Shown here in pieces: positions 11,346 through 23,125 of a stretch of DNA of 64,000 nt. The notes below the pieces were generated by a model. That model was not told the origin of the DNA, made no database searches, and saw only the letters and a list, made by a program, of their open reading frames with translations. The DNA is from Notospermus geniculatus. Its lineage: Eukaryota > Nemertea > Pilidiophora > Heteronemertea > Lineidae. The stretch spans positions 130,290 through 194,289 of the forward strand of contig NMRB01001073.1 of the NCBI GenBank assembly GCA_002633025.1, in the 5' to 3' direction. The first letter of the stretch is position 1, and each line of letters starts with the position of its first letter. Both the position numbers and the translations under genes were made by a program.

Positions 11346-13679
11346 TATAAGGCCCACAGAATACCCCTCGGAAAATATCCAGAGTCTCTGTTTGGATGGT
11401 GACAGATATCTTGTCCTATTCCTATATTCAACAGTCCCAGAAGTGCTAATATTTCTCTAAATCTTTCTTCGAGGGGTTTTCAACAAACACAGTAGTGAAA
11501 CCCGTGATCACGTGATCTATAGTGACACGGCGTTATTTCATTGATGAGCGCCACAGCGGAGATTTTTGTAACTGAATCTGACGCAGCTCAGTGGTTGTAA
11601 ACATCATCTTCACTGAGTTCAGGTAAAGTCTCGGCTTCTCCTCCCTTGACCTTCACGCAAGCAAACCCATCCTGAGAATCCCAGGGCGTCGCGCTCGCTC
11701 ACTCGCACTATGCCCTGAGGACATCCACCCGATTTCGTGGGGTACTGGCGAAAGAAATCCTTTCGCCCAATCAGCATCGCGTTCATGCAATGACGTCATT
11801 CATTAGAGCTGGGCCTCCACTTCGTGTTGTGAAGATGGGACAAATCGCACTTCGATTCCCCGACAAACTCGCTGAATTGTTGACTATTCCTGAATTAACT
11901 TCGCGTCAATAGGTTCAAAACACGAAGGTATGATCCTGTTCATGTGTTTGGGGCAGCTGTCATTCGACAGCGTGCATAAATTATGGAATGAGATACAGTT
12001 CTAATTTGCCTGGTGCCCGTTAACTCGTAACACCAGATGTGTGTGCAGACGTTGCAGCATAGTCACGGTTACATCAAGTAGTGGCGTTCCCCCACTGCAG
12101 TGCATGGATTATTCGCGAATTACCAATTGGCGAGTGCACACGAGGGAACAGCCGTCTTCCCCACCGAAACGGGATGGATTTCCTCAGGGCATTAGGGAGG
12201 GTACGACCGTAAATGACCTGAGATCTCAGGATGAAGCAAACCACATTCCGTGTTCAACGGATTTCCCCGGTCCCAAAAATAGCAACCAATCACGGCACGC
12301 TTGCACCGACCTACGTGCATGACGTTTTCCTGGTAATGACGTTGACCAATCAAAATTTGATAAAATGACATCGTTGTTTTTTTTTCTTCCTTGAACGACG
12401 AAGAAACGAGGCTTCTGATTGGGCGCACGAGAAAATCCCAAAGCGTTGAACACGGAATCTGGCGGCAATGTCGAATTAGCGGAACCAGCGGAACTTGAAG
12501 GAAAAACACAATGTTGTTTTTAAATAATAACTGCACTATTCAAATCGAATTGTTAGGCGCCGAAAAAAACTAGCTCTACGCCATTTAGGCCTGCCGGTAG
12601 CCTACCCTAGAATTAGCATGCCTAGGGCCTACGTGTAGGTCTCAATCCACACATCATGACTGCAGCCGCGTGTTGCTTAGCAACACCGAGTCGCGTGTTG
12701 CTTTCAGTCAATAGCTAAACGAAGCAACAACGAGTCACGTGTTCGTTCTATTGGCTGCAGACCAGGTTCCGCCTGTTCCGTTGTTTCCGCTGGTTCCGCT
12801 AATTCGACATGGCCGAATCTGGCTGCTTGCTGCAGAGTGTTGGAAGAAGTTAACCGATGTCACACGATGCATTATGCAGAATGGTAAACATACGACGTTG
12901 TCAACAATAACAGTAAACAAAGAATCCGTGGTATACTACCTTTAAGGCAACAAAATGAATATGCACGTGGGTCGTGTTGTATTGACTGTTTTTTTATAAA
13001 ACACATCGCACTGGTTCCCATCGTTACCGCCACGCGGCGCTTGGGTAGGCATACCGAAGTGCAACGTAGCGATAACGACGGGAACCAATTTAGTCTTGAT
13101 CCGGTATGGCGTACTTGATCCTGCACCGTTCGGAATGCGGACAGCCTCTGCTGGGTACGAGATCCTTAGTCAGGTACCGGTGTAATGTTTTTCACTGCCC
13201 CCCGTTTGCCAATGCCCCCAAACAAAAGATTGACGGAATAAGCGGCAATGGGAAAATGAGGGAGGCCCTGATAAACATGTCTTTCTGTATTTGAGTGTCC
13301 GCCGAACAATAAAGCGGGCATTGTCATACGGGGGGGGGGCATTCTCACACATTACACCTGTACGCCTTACGAACTAGTCACCCTAAGGATGGGTTTTGGA
13401 ACCAAGTGGGCAAACGGAAGGACCAGAGGTGTTCCGAAAGATTATCAATACCCAAGCGGGGTATTAATATAACATTCACGTGACCTCTTTATCTAATCCT
13501 ACCCCTACTTTTGGTGCAGATACATCTTATTCGGTTTGATACTTCATGAGATATTGAACTTTGAAAAGTGGGACTTTTTTAATAACCCGATGTACTGAGA
13601 ATTTGGGTGGATCGGCGGTTTGGTGTGGAACGCGGGAAACTCGAAAAAGGTTAGGAAATTAAGGAATTCGTGAGAAATC

Positions 13680-13775
13680 AAGATCATGATGCACGATCCT
13701 CGATAGCCACTGTTTATCACGGCCGCTGAGCAAACGGTAGGTCATGGGTTTGAATCCAGCATGGGCGATAAAGGG
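13680..13775 (+). repeat. weak tRNA-like sequence
   Basis: A B-box-like GGTTTGAATCC follows a GCTGAGCAAACGG stretch. No convincing cloverleaf was found. It may be a decayed SINE head. Confidence 0.25.
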
Positions 13776-14186
13776 ATTATCATTTCCTGGCTCTTCATGT
13801 TGGTCGCTCGTGGTGCCTTGTGCGGGGTACAAGTTGCAAGGTGCCTTGTACATGTAGCCTATTGTGCTTGTACAATGCACCAAGACACTTGCCCTTTTGC
13901 AAAGACAGATAAAAGACCCCATCCAAGTGAGAACACAATGAACAGCTTGAGATTGCCTCTTCCGTACTTAGCAGTGTCAATAACGCATTAGTTTCGGCCC
14001 TGGTGGAAAAATAAAAACCAATTCTACACACCTTGCTGCATGTGGTTAGGCCTATACAAACCAGCTCTACATGTAGAAAAATAAACGTGCCAACACGTGA
14101 ATATTGAACATTGTGAAATTTGTTTACGACATCATCTCTAAAATAATCCTAATCACAACATCTACTGTACATTTAATTTACATTAC

Positions 14187-14408
14187 CGGTCAATTCATTG
14201 TAGGTGTATTTGTACACGAAAAGAACATTTGAATTAAGGCCGAATATGACAACCAGGGTCGCAGCAACTGTCACCTTTTTCCCGAGTTGTGGTACAAATC
14301 CTGCCGGCAGCCATTGGAAATCGGACAACAATCAGGCGATCAACAGTCATCTCCATTAAGAAGAACCCGGATGATATTGCGAATGAGAAGTGGAGGTAAA
14401 AAATTATT
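14187..14408 (-). CDS. rhodopsin-family GPCR, middle exon (TM3-TM4), one extra base
   Basis: The exon runs from acceptor TTCCCTTTTCAG to donor ACCG|GTAATG. It encodes TM3 (FYLHFSFAISSGFFLMEM), the DRY-equivalent DRL followed by IVVRFP, loop 2, and TM4 up to YKYTYNEL. The first base completes a Glu codon with exon 1, and the last base joins exon 3. The length of 222 bases leaves one base too many for the phases: the frame shifts at a run of five T on the plus strand (14276-14280). Four T would restore a continuous TM4. The run suggests a sequencing error, but a real pseudogenising insertion is possible. The Cys expected 24 residues before the DRL aspartate is a Leu. Confidence 0.8.
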
Positions 14409-14471
14409 CTGAAAAGGGAAAAAAGGACCAAAAGCAATTTATTTCTGGTTCACAAATTTACGGTTCCTTTA

Positions 14472-14841
14472 GGCTGGGTTTACATAGAGCGTGTCGATAC
14501 ACGGAAGACACGCTACGGTACGCGTTGTTATTACGACACGCCAACACGGCGGTTTACATAGGCCTTCATCGTGTGTCTATCATTTGACACGATGCCTCGA
14601 ATTTTGGCATTATTTACATTAGGTATCATGAATTTCGTGATGCAAATAAGAAAAGATGTGATATTTGATGAGGAAACATCCTAAAATGCCCATCACCGTA
14701 CTTCGAAACAACGCAAGATCTTCGTATAGACCAATGTAAACGGCAGATTGGAAAATCCATTGTCAGTTCATCAACACACGCGTCATGTCAACGTACCGTG
14801 TCGAGTGGTCGTGTTTCGTGTGGCTCTATGTAAACCCAGCC
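14472..14841. mobile_element. Harbinger-type MITE (370 bp) with TTA duplication
   Basis: Terminal repeats GGCTGGGTTTACATAGAG and complement end at 14841. TTA flanks both sides (14469-14471 and 14842-14844). The same ends occur on a shorter element at 42648-42778. It sits in the intron between GPCR exons 1 and 2. Confidence 0.85.
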
Positions 14842-15038
14842 TTAAGTGGATGCACTGCATGGTTTCGTGCCGAGTAACCTAAAAGGAACTCGTATATCAG
14901 CCACTTGCAAATCAGCACTTTGCATGCACAATCTTTAATCGGCATGCGCATGCTACAGTATATGAGGTCAACAATACGCTTGGTTTGATGCGTCTTGCAA
15001 GGAACACTCCCTCGCCTGGTAAAATATGGGCTACTCAC

Positions 15039-15337
15039 TCCAAAAAACGACCGATCGAATTTCCCAAGAAATCCCTCACTTGCTGTGACTCGTAAACGAC
15101 AGCACTGATATCCCCGGTTATGAAGGTCATTGTATCAACAAATGCCAGCGATGCCATATACACCGACGTGGAAATCTTACGGTTATCTCCCCGCATCGTG
15201 ACGAGGAACGACAAGGCATTTCCAGGGAGGCCGATTACCGTAGCAACGTAGTATAGGTGCAGTGCGATCCAATAGATTGTCTCTAAAAGTCTGACTGAGG
15301 CTGATTTTGTTGGTGTTGCGGTGAAGAATGTGGTGTT
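15039..15337 (-). CDS. rhodopsin-family GPCR, first recognised exon (TM1-TM2)
   Basis: The exon starts after acceptor TTATTTCAG and ends at donor GGA|GTGAGT, leaving two bases for the next codon. It begins with an N-glycosylation sequon (NTT) in the extracellular tail, then TM1 with the class A signature GLPGN, a short basic loop, and TM2 with LAFVD. There is no ATG before TM1, so at least one upstream exon must carry the start. A possible donor (AGGTG|GTAAGT near 15398) lies upstream, but the frame before it contains stops, so it would be 5' UTR. The receptor is about 50 residues short of a full N-terminus here. The gene spans at least 6.9 kb. Confidence 0.82.
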
Positions 15338-15559
15338 CTGAAATAAATGTTTGTGAAAATACAATGTCCCTTGTCGAATTTAATTGTGGACTACTTACCA
15401 CCTAAATTTACAACACCACTATGCCAATTTACATAAAAAAGATTTACAATTGCAGTTTAAGTCCAGGGGTGAAAGGAATCAACGTCCTAGGAATGCAAGT
15501 CCGCCAAACCGTAGCCCACTATTGTAAGGATATATTCGAATGGTCATGGTCATAGCGAT

Positions 15560-15658
15560 AATAACAAGAAGTCAATCTCCAGAATTCACGAATTTTCGAC
15601 CCCAACCGGGGTCTTTTTCAAGTGGAACTTTACAATCTGAAACTCTAGAAAAGACTGA
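15560..15658. repeat. dispersed GACCCC-hairpin repeat, copy 1
   Basis: Contains AATAACAAGAAGTCAATCTC, then a hairpin of CGACCCCAACCGGGGTC with a following TTTTTCAAGTGG. Copies occur at 18671-18779, 20021-20173 (head to head), 21918-22142 and inside 23316-23553. The mobile origin is unknown. Confidence 0.7.
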
Positions 15659-15666
15659 GCTGAAAC

Positions 15667-16654
15667 CCGCACTGAAAGAAATTTCCTCGTCAGGATGAGT
15701 ACTTTAGGGTTCTAACAGGTCCGTCTCCCAGACGAGTAGAAAGGTACTCATAATGATATTCTATTTCTTCTCATACTGAGTAGATAAATACTCATAATGA
15801 GTTGGTAAATATTCTCGTATGGGATGTATGGCTTCTCATATCAAGTACCAAATAGTACTCATTCTGAATACTTGGGTACTCAAGGTGAGTAACAGAGGAT
15901 GCTCACCTGAGTACCATTGGGATACTAATTTTGAGAAGTTTTGGCTCCTCCAAAATGAGCTGCCCCTTTCTTCCACTGTGTGATTGAGTGGGACACTCTT
16001 GGCGATCGAAAAACCCTGATCAGGGGACTCTGTTTGGCTGAGTAAGCCGTAACATTTAAGTTACTACAAATACTACAGACGGGAGTCAAGAATTTCTTTC
16101 AAGTAAAGTTTATGACATTTGTGGTTCAGATCAGCATCATTTCCGAAAAGTTTAGTATCCACAAAAATAATGAGCGAGGTTTGTTTTACAAACTTTTGTT
16201 GTTACCATGTTAGTATTGGAGGCAGCGACATTCTTATATGCCATAACTTTTAGGCACTAGGTTCTCTTTATTTCCATGCTTGATTTTTCGCTTCCACGAC
16301 TTTTCTGTGGCATCGGGAAACCGTTCTCCATGAAACCCCGTCAGAAGCAGTAGGTGGTTACATTATGTGTCTAGGCTAGTCGACCCACTTCAAACCGCAA
16401 GATTTAGCCCCAAATCATGCAAAAACTATGTGTACGTACTGCACCCTGGGTTCTCAAGATAAGACAGAATACGGTACCTATCGTGAGTACGCTGCAGTGC
16501 TCATTGTGAGTAGAAAGAGTACTCAAACGTGTTATCCTATGCTATGAGTATAATGGGTAATCAGAATGAGTACATAGAGTACTCATAATGAGTTGAATAT
16601 AGTATGAGTACCCCAAAGGTACTCAATCTGAGAAGGGATTATTTTTCAGTGCGA
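15667..16654. mobile_element. inverted-repeat element filled with GAGTAC/ACTCAT motifs
   Basis: The ends CGCACTGAAA at about 15667 and its complement near 16654 are inverted, and both are followed inward by similar GAGTAC-rich sequence. ACTCATAATGAGT-like palindromes recur many times near both ends (15740-15910, 16490-16620), while the middle (about 16000-16420) is unique. No ORF is present. Confidence 0.5.
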
Positions 16655-17057
16655 ATGTAGAACTACATAACCTGTGTAGACAGGACAAACAAGCAATTAA
16701 GGAAAGAATAGCGACCAAGACCCACGGGTGGCCGCTTGGATGGGATTAAGTTTGCTATTAGGCCTAATTACGATTAGAGACGTAGTCCTATACAATTTTG
16801 AATGAATCACATTTTATTTTGGAAAATATACAGTATGTATACATAAGAGAATAAAAAATCATTTGTCTGCTGTGGCAGAGAGGTCTCTGTTCTATGATTT
16901 CGACAGTTGGTCCCCATTTGGGATTCCACTTGTGTCGGCTGAGAGTGAGTCCTTCAAATTCAAGACACTTCCTTGCGCCTCTCTAGCAATAGCAGCAGCA
17001 GGGTGCTTCATCCTCCCACAGCAGGGGGTTTTACCTCGCTTCTCTTCATCCGCTCAC

Positions 17058-17203
17058 ACCAATCGACCTCATCTTCGGAGGTACTCGGCTACATTCGGGC
17101 GGCCATCGTAACCTACCTCGACTGTATATAGGAGCCTCGGCGTAGTAATCATCTCGCAAATCACGAGATAATTCAGTGATTCGCCGCAGTGAGTGGGTCG
17201 TCT
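17058..17203. repeat. dispersed repeat, inverted copy at 38632-38775
   Basis: About 145 bp (for example GCCTCGGCGTAGTAATCATC and ATTCGGGCGGCCATCGTAAC) match 38632-38775 in reverse complement with few differences. The element class is unknown. The 21-kb inverted spacing could allow recombination, but that is inference. Confidence 0.8.
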
Positions 17204-17209
17204 GTGACA

Positions 17210-18660
17210 TTGACCGTAACCTTCCGCACTTGATGATGTAGTGCAGACCAATGCTGATACTTTTTCACGTATAAATGGGTTCTTTGCGCATTATATCGGT
17301 GGGATCATTTTATTTATTGTAGAATCTGAAGTTATTCAGTGGATTAAGGCACATTTTAGGCAGTGATAACACCGAGGATGGACAACGTTACAATGTCGAA
17401 ACAAAATGGCCGACCAGCCTTCACTTCACCACTTGAAAAGTTCAACCTGCTGCTATAGCGTGAGTGACCCTTCATCAGGTAAGGTAACATGCTTCAACTC
17501 ATTTTTCTATGTGTAGCAACACTCACAATCCCTAATTGGTAACTTTGATCATTCAGATCGATAGATTTGAACAGTATTGTCGAGCATGACCGAAGAAGTA
17601 GATCCCGGAGCAATATGGCGCTGTCCGATATACGTCAGAGTTACGATGTTGGCACGAATCGTTCTCTGACGTTCAGATTGCCGCTCACACAAACCCCTGC
17701 TGAAATACAACAGCCAGTGAATCTGATATGGCTGTTCCATACTCCAGTTGCACTCCCTGTATTTTAAGGATGACTGGAGAAGTACCAATTTCGTGGTTTT
17801 ACCCAGTTTGATTTTAAAGTTTTATCCTTTACAAATCACTAACATCTTTCCAAAATTGGCTGAATTTTATCACAGAGGTTCTTCCTGTGTATAGGAAAGA
17901 TTCTTATTATTTTTGATTGTTATTATGAGTCATAATTCTTTAATATTGACACCCTGAAAATGCTGCATTCTGATTGGGCAATGGTTTTCTGACCGCCTCT
18001 GCTTGCCTGCGAGGCCCAATTTCAGCAGGGCTTTGTGTGGAGTGTATGATGAGGAACGAGACCAAAGCCCTGCTGTGGGAGGATGGGGTGCTTCGGCAAC
18101 GAGATCGACCTGAAATGGTGAATAGAGTGGGAAGGGGTTATTGTACATGATAGGCCTACAATCCTTGCTGAATCAATAATGTCAGATACTAGTAGATCAC
18201 ACTTTGGTTGGGAAAGGGATAATATAGCTAGCCTGGTTCCCTGGCCACCGTCGAGATGGCGCTGCGTAGACGGAAGCCAGGCAGTAACCGTTGCTTTTCC
18301 CCTGAATTTAGAGGAAAGGGTATGGCCTCGGGATTCATAGCGTCAATTAATCTGACAATGAAAAAGACGAATTTGAGAATAACGATAGAGGAAAAATATG
18401 GATTTAGCTAATTCATACTTGTTACATACAGCACTGGTAAAAAGAACGTACATTTACATGCATTTATGAGTTTGAGCCGGTAAACGCTTCATGTTTGACC
18501 TTGTAAATAAAACAAACTCGTCTACCTGCTTACCTCTCTGCCTGTAGGTTATAACCAACACACTTATAAGGAAAGTTTGTCATATATTGCTTGTTATTTC
18601 CATTTTCAAAAGTCACTCCATTCTTAATGATTCATTTCACTTAAATCCCATACAAATGTG
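17210..18660. other. no gene recognised
   Basis: Only short ORFs. A small palindromic patch near 18235-18300 (CTGGTTCCCTGGCCACCG, GGCGCTGCG) resembles one at about 53770-53850. Confidence 0.4.
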
Positions 18661-18670
18661 AAGAAAATCA

Positions 18671-18779
18671 TAATAAACAAGAAGTCAATCTCCAGAATTC
18701 ACGAATTTCGACCCCAACCGGGGTCTTTTTCAAGTGGAACTTTACAATCTGAAACTCTAGAAAAGACTGAGTCAGTCTT
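18671..18779. repeat. dispersed GACCCC-hairpin repeat, copy 2
   Basis: Nearly identical to copy 1 at 15560, including GAACTTTACAATCTGAAACT after the hairpin. It is followed by an inverted match of its own end (AAAGACTGAGTCAGTCTTTT), so it may be part of a larger inverted structure. Confidence 0.7.
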
Positions 18780-18799
18780 TTCTAGAATACGGGGACCGA

Positions 18800-20020
18800 G
18801 GGATTACATGATCAGCCAAGACAAGTAGTTCGCTGTCAATCACCGGCGCCATCTTGATTTCCCACAATCATGTGAGTACGGCGTAACAGATTGGAGCGAG
18901 GCAGGAGCGCCTTCTGTTGTAACAATGATCTCCGAGCTTCTAATTTTCAAATTTTTTCTGGGGGAGGTCCCCCAGACACTCGCAAAACCGGCCCCTTCGG
19001 CGCCGGAAGGCGAAGCCCACGTCCGTTGAGGTCATCTGCTTAAAGTACCCCCCCCAGCGAAAAAAAGCTAGCTGCGGCCCCTGCGCCATCTCTTGATGTG
19101 ACTCCATTGACCGATTTGAGTTGAATACAGTTGCGCCACCAAATAGGCTGGTAGTCTATCATGTTCTATCATGTTCTGTAGTTACTTAGTACTTTGAAAG
19201 TGCCTTTTGGTCGTTCGCATTTCTCCTGACCACCACGTTGGCGTGGCGGTATTTTTATAGTTTGATTCTCCAGTTTTTGTTCATGCAGCTCAGATTTAAG
19301 GTGAAGGCTGGTGGGCCATTATTGTAATCTACAGACGAGGTACTCGAGTAGGTGTCATGAGACTTTCTGTAAAATGTCAGTTTGAAGAAATAAGGAGGTG
19401 AAAAATGTCCGTGCTGTCACCGGGGAGCGAACATGCAGCCAATGACCCAACTTCCGAAGGCAACTGCTCGGAAATTTCCGTAGACACTCGCATTTCCCCT
19501 CGGACACAATTCCAAGGCAGCCATCTTGAATGCGCAGTGATTGCCTTGGGTTTCTGTGGGTTTGGATGCGGTCGCCTCATCACACCCTGCGCATGAACGA
19601 AATAGGTCACACAAAAACGTTGCGTTATTGATCAATAATTGGCAGATTGGGTGAGATATCGGTAAGTTTATACATAATATACCTCAACTTATCCAGAAAA
19701 TAAGGTTGGATACCTTAGCAGGCCAAAATTCGGCGAAAATAGTTCCACGGTCGGTCACGTGGGTTTGTTGATAAACAACATGGCTGCCTTGGACTTGTGT
19801 CCGAGGTGAAATGCGCCGCCCAGTGGATAGAGAGGCAGTTCGCCTCAGGTCGTTCCGAATGCCAATGACCACCACTGCGCCAGCGAGGCAGCGCGCCACC
19901 ATTGAGCAAGTCGCCCATGGGGGATGTGCTCAGTTGACAGTATTGAGTTCAAGTGTAATGTAGTTGTACTTGTAGGCACAAGCTCTAGTCCGAAAACCCC
20001 TGTCCCCGAACATAATAAAC
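18800..20020. other. no gene recognised
   Basis: Short ORFs only, with no protein family recognised. The stretch near 19490-19540 has a weak inverted match to 19780-19815 around TCCGAGGTGAAATGCG. Confidence 0.4.
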
Positions 20021-20173
20021 AAGAAGTCAATCTCCAGAATTCACGAATTTTCGACCCCAACCGGGGTCTTTTTCAAGTGGAACTTTCTAGAGTTTCAGAT
20101 TGTAAAGTTCCACTTGAAAAAGACCCCGGTTGGGGTCGAAAATTCGTGAATTCTGGAGATTGACGTCTTGTTC
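20021..20173. repeat. GACCCC-hairpin repeat, head-to-head pair
   Basis: A copy of the repeat is followed directly by its reverse complement. The central junction lies near 20090 and both halves read through to AATTCTGGAGATTGAC. The arrangement could extrude as a cruciform. Confidence 0.75.
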
Positions 20174-21915
20174 ATTATCATTTTGTGTGTCAATTTTGTG
20201 CTTTTCTGTATCTTGGTCCCCGAACATAACATATTCAAAGTCGTGAATATCATGACTAACGCCTATAAGCTTGAGTTATTGGGGTTTTCCATTTTGCGGA
20301 AAATGCCCCGTCGGGGGCACAACGTAGGTCACATCGCAAAAATGTTGGTTCTGTTTCGATGGAGGAAGCTCGATTTTAATCAAATTCGCGTGTACTCACC
20401 ACCGGAACTTCCGTCTTCAGAAGTTGCAACATCTTCAATTTGTCAGTAGATTATGCTTTTTCATCTGTTTAAACATCCGAACGAATTTCCGACAGATCAC
20501 TCGGCAACAAATAGAACACGTATGTGCCTATGAAATCCGACGTCGTTTATGTTAATCTCAATTGAGCCGTGCATTTCTGTCTGTTTTGTGCCGACTGCTG
20601 ACGACGTCTAGCCTCGTGCTTTGTTTTTCAAAGGTCTTTTTTGTTGAGTGAGGATATTCCGCCAGTAATTTTTAAAAAAAAATAGAAATTTGCCGTCAAA
20701 ATACCAGTCTTGGGGATTGAAGTCAGGATGAGTATGTTTTATGATGACTTTGTAGGCCTACTATATTAGGGGTGGATTTTAGCGTGCAGGTGAATTTATG
20801 GTAAAACCGAAAGGAACTTTGGAGTTTAGGATTTGTGTCTGGATCCTACGGTGGCTCGTAAGGAATATATTAGTATTGCACTTGTGAATTTTTTCTCAGA
20901 TTTTCACGTAACTTAATACATTTGTGATTGAAATGTGCTGGCCCAGTGCTATTTCACTGAATGAGATACACTTTGGCATTACCTGCACGTGATGCATGGC
21001 GTGTGGAAAACAAACACCAGTGTCTGTTATCCACATGCACATGCTCTGGCTGCATAGGCCTACATGTACATGTAGTTCATGGCATCGGATGATAAGGCCG
21101 GAGGGGGTTTTGGAATTTGAGGCAAAACCGCACTTCTTCACTGGGCCTATTTATGGAATTAGACTCAAAATGAGTGTAGTGCACATGTAATTGCTGAATT
21201 AAGATTATTAATAAGCTGACGCCAAGGACCAAACACAAATTTGATTTGACCTCCATCATGGCCACTATCACAATTGAAATATGCCTAATGGGCTACCGTA
21301 TAATTTCTAGAATGACTGACAGAAAACTACTGGCGAAATATCCTCACTCCTTTTGTCGTGTTTGTTTGAATAAGCCGAAATCAGGTGCAGGGCATATGGG
21401 TCCGTCAAAAGAGAAGTTGTTGGTGCGGCGAGTTCGCAACGAGATAAATCCGATAGTTGCACGAATTGATTTTTTTCCAGCTAATCTCTTTGTCCAGATA
21501 ATGCTTATACGACGTCAAATAAATTTCAAAGCGAAACAGATTGAAAGCGTCATAATGCAACACGAGCCACGTAACAAACCCTTGGATAACCTTACACTCA
21601 ATTGCTCAGTGGTATCGGCCTCAAACCAAAGTTCTCATTGCTGAAACTGATGTGGAGGATTGGTTGTGTGAAACATGTGTTTAGAGTAATATGTCGAGGG
21701 TATATTATATTACCTGTTGGTCCTCTACTCAGAAACCCAATAATAATTTAGCAGTTGTCCTCATATTTCTGTTCACCAATGAATGGCTGTCACATAACAA
21801 CTAGTACATTTTTCAAATGCAGTCCAAATGTATTTCCACGGCATTTTGATAAAATGCAATAATTAATGAGTACCACGCTTAGCCTATTCACATTCTAGAA
21901 GGATATAGGGCCTAC
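20174..21915. other. no gene supported
   Basis: One 132-codon ORF (21246-21644, plus) is open but has no recognisable domain or splice context and is treated as chance. Nothing else is visible. Confidence 0.4.
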
Positions 21916-21917
21916 AT

Positions 21918-22142
21918 GATATAATAACCGAAGTCGTCCTCCAGAAATTTTCCAAATTTTCGACCTCAACCGGGGTCTTCTTCAGGCTGGCACTTTCAAG
22001 TCGAGCTACCAGAAATATAATGAGCTGGATCCCAACATTACATTCACAAGTAAATCTGAAAAAAAACGAAACCACGGAAGAAGACCCCCGTTGGGGTCGA
22101 AAATTTGCAAAATTTCTGGAGGACGACCTCGGTTATTATATC
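21918..22142. repeat. GACCCC-hairpin repeat, inverted pair
   Basis: ATAATAACCGAAGTCGTCCT with a GACCTCAACCGGGGTC hairpin is followed about 110 bp later by the reverse-complement unit ending GGTTATTATATC. It is a diverged member of the dispersed family at 15560, 18671 and 20021. Confidence 0.65.
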
Positions 22143-22336
22143 ATTTTGTATGTCGCCTTTTGTGCTCTATCTTTGGATATCTAGAAGGATGTACCATAGA
22201 ATGGCACCAATTACGGCCCTGTAATGCATGTCAAATAGGCCCAGAACGGGCGTTGAATACTGGGAGAAAAAGTGTGCAGACAGTCATCGTGCAAAAAAAT
22301 TGTGGAATTGGCCAGAATTATTATTTTTTTCTTGAA

Positions 22337-23003
22337 GGCTCGTCTACACGATCAAACATTTGTTCAAAACATCATCATACATTTGTATGATTATGTATGA
22401 CGATGTCCATGCTTGTCGTGGATTTCCGTCTACACAATGCAGCTAAACTTTTGAACATCATCATATTATGTCATCATACATTGTTCAAAACAACATCATT
22501 AACTTGTACGATGATGTTCAAGTTTGTTGTGGATTTCGCTCTACAGCCCAACATTCATGGACATTTGTATGATGAAGTATGATGGAGAAAGGATGATTTT
22601 GGATGCTGTTCAAGTTTGTTGGGAAAACCGTCCACACGATCATACATTTGTCCATGAACATCATCATACAATTTTTTTGGGATGTTGTGCATTTGTTGGC
22701 AAGATGAAACATGCAGCTAAAAATTTGAACATCATCATACATGTTCAAGTTTGATGGGAAAATAGTCCACACGATCATACATTTGTCCATGAGAATCATC
22801 ATACAGATGTATGATGATGTTTTGAACAAATGTTTGATCGTGTAGACGAGCCTTAAAAAATTGAACATGATCATACATGTTGGTTGTTGTTCACGTTTGT
22901 TGGGAAAACAGCCTACACAATCAAACATCTGTCCATGAACATACTCATACAAATGTATGATGATGTTTTGAACAAATGTATGATCGTCTGGACAGGCCTT
23001 TAC
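22337..23003. mobile_element. clustered inverted-repeat elements with CATCATCATACA motif
   Basis: The end AGGCTCGTCTACACGATC (about 22337) is inverted at about 22853. A second related end (GATCGTCTGGACAGGCC) closes the patch near 23003. Inside, AACATCATCATACA and its complement recur many times, giving a minisatellite-like interior. The long minus-strand ORF in this patch (22518-22952) is translated repeat. It reads as two or more MITEs of one family, nested or side by side. Confidence 0.65.
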
Positions 23004-23125
23004 TCAGCGTGTTTTCTTCGTTTCTTCTTCTTTTCCGACTGTAGAAATACTTTCTGCGACGTTTTTGAGAAAACAAAATCAGTGTTAATCAGGCTGAAGT
23101 TTGCATTATGTATGTTTAGGCCAGG

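Larger units (their letters stand above)
8977..14186 (-). other. GPCR intron between exons 2 and 3
   Basis: A 5.2-kb intron bounded by donor ACCG|GTAATG and acceptor TTTTCCAG. It contains a MITE, a SINE copy, the 30-N gap, the partial CACGG-type element and the repeat patches listed separately. The longer stretches at 11350-13650 and 13930-14180 hold no recognised gene. Near 12475 and 12785 there is a short inverted match (TCGAATTAGCGGAACCAGC and its complement). Confidence 0.6.

Noticed and set aside
15385-15470. Upstream coding exon of the GPCR
   Set aside because: A good donor exists, but the frame needed to join exon 1 contains stops. At best it is untranslated.
21246-21644. 132-codon plus-strand ORF
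   Set aside because: No domain, no splice or promoter context, and no repeat relation. Kept as chance unless expression is shown.
22518-22952. 144-codon minus-strand ORF
   Set aside because: Its peptide repeats itself because it translates the CATCATCATACA motif of clustered MITEs.
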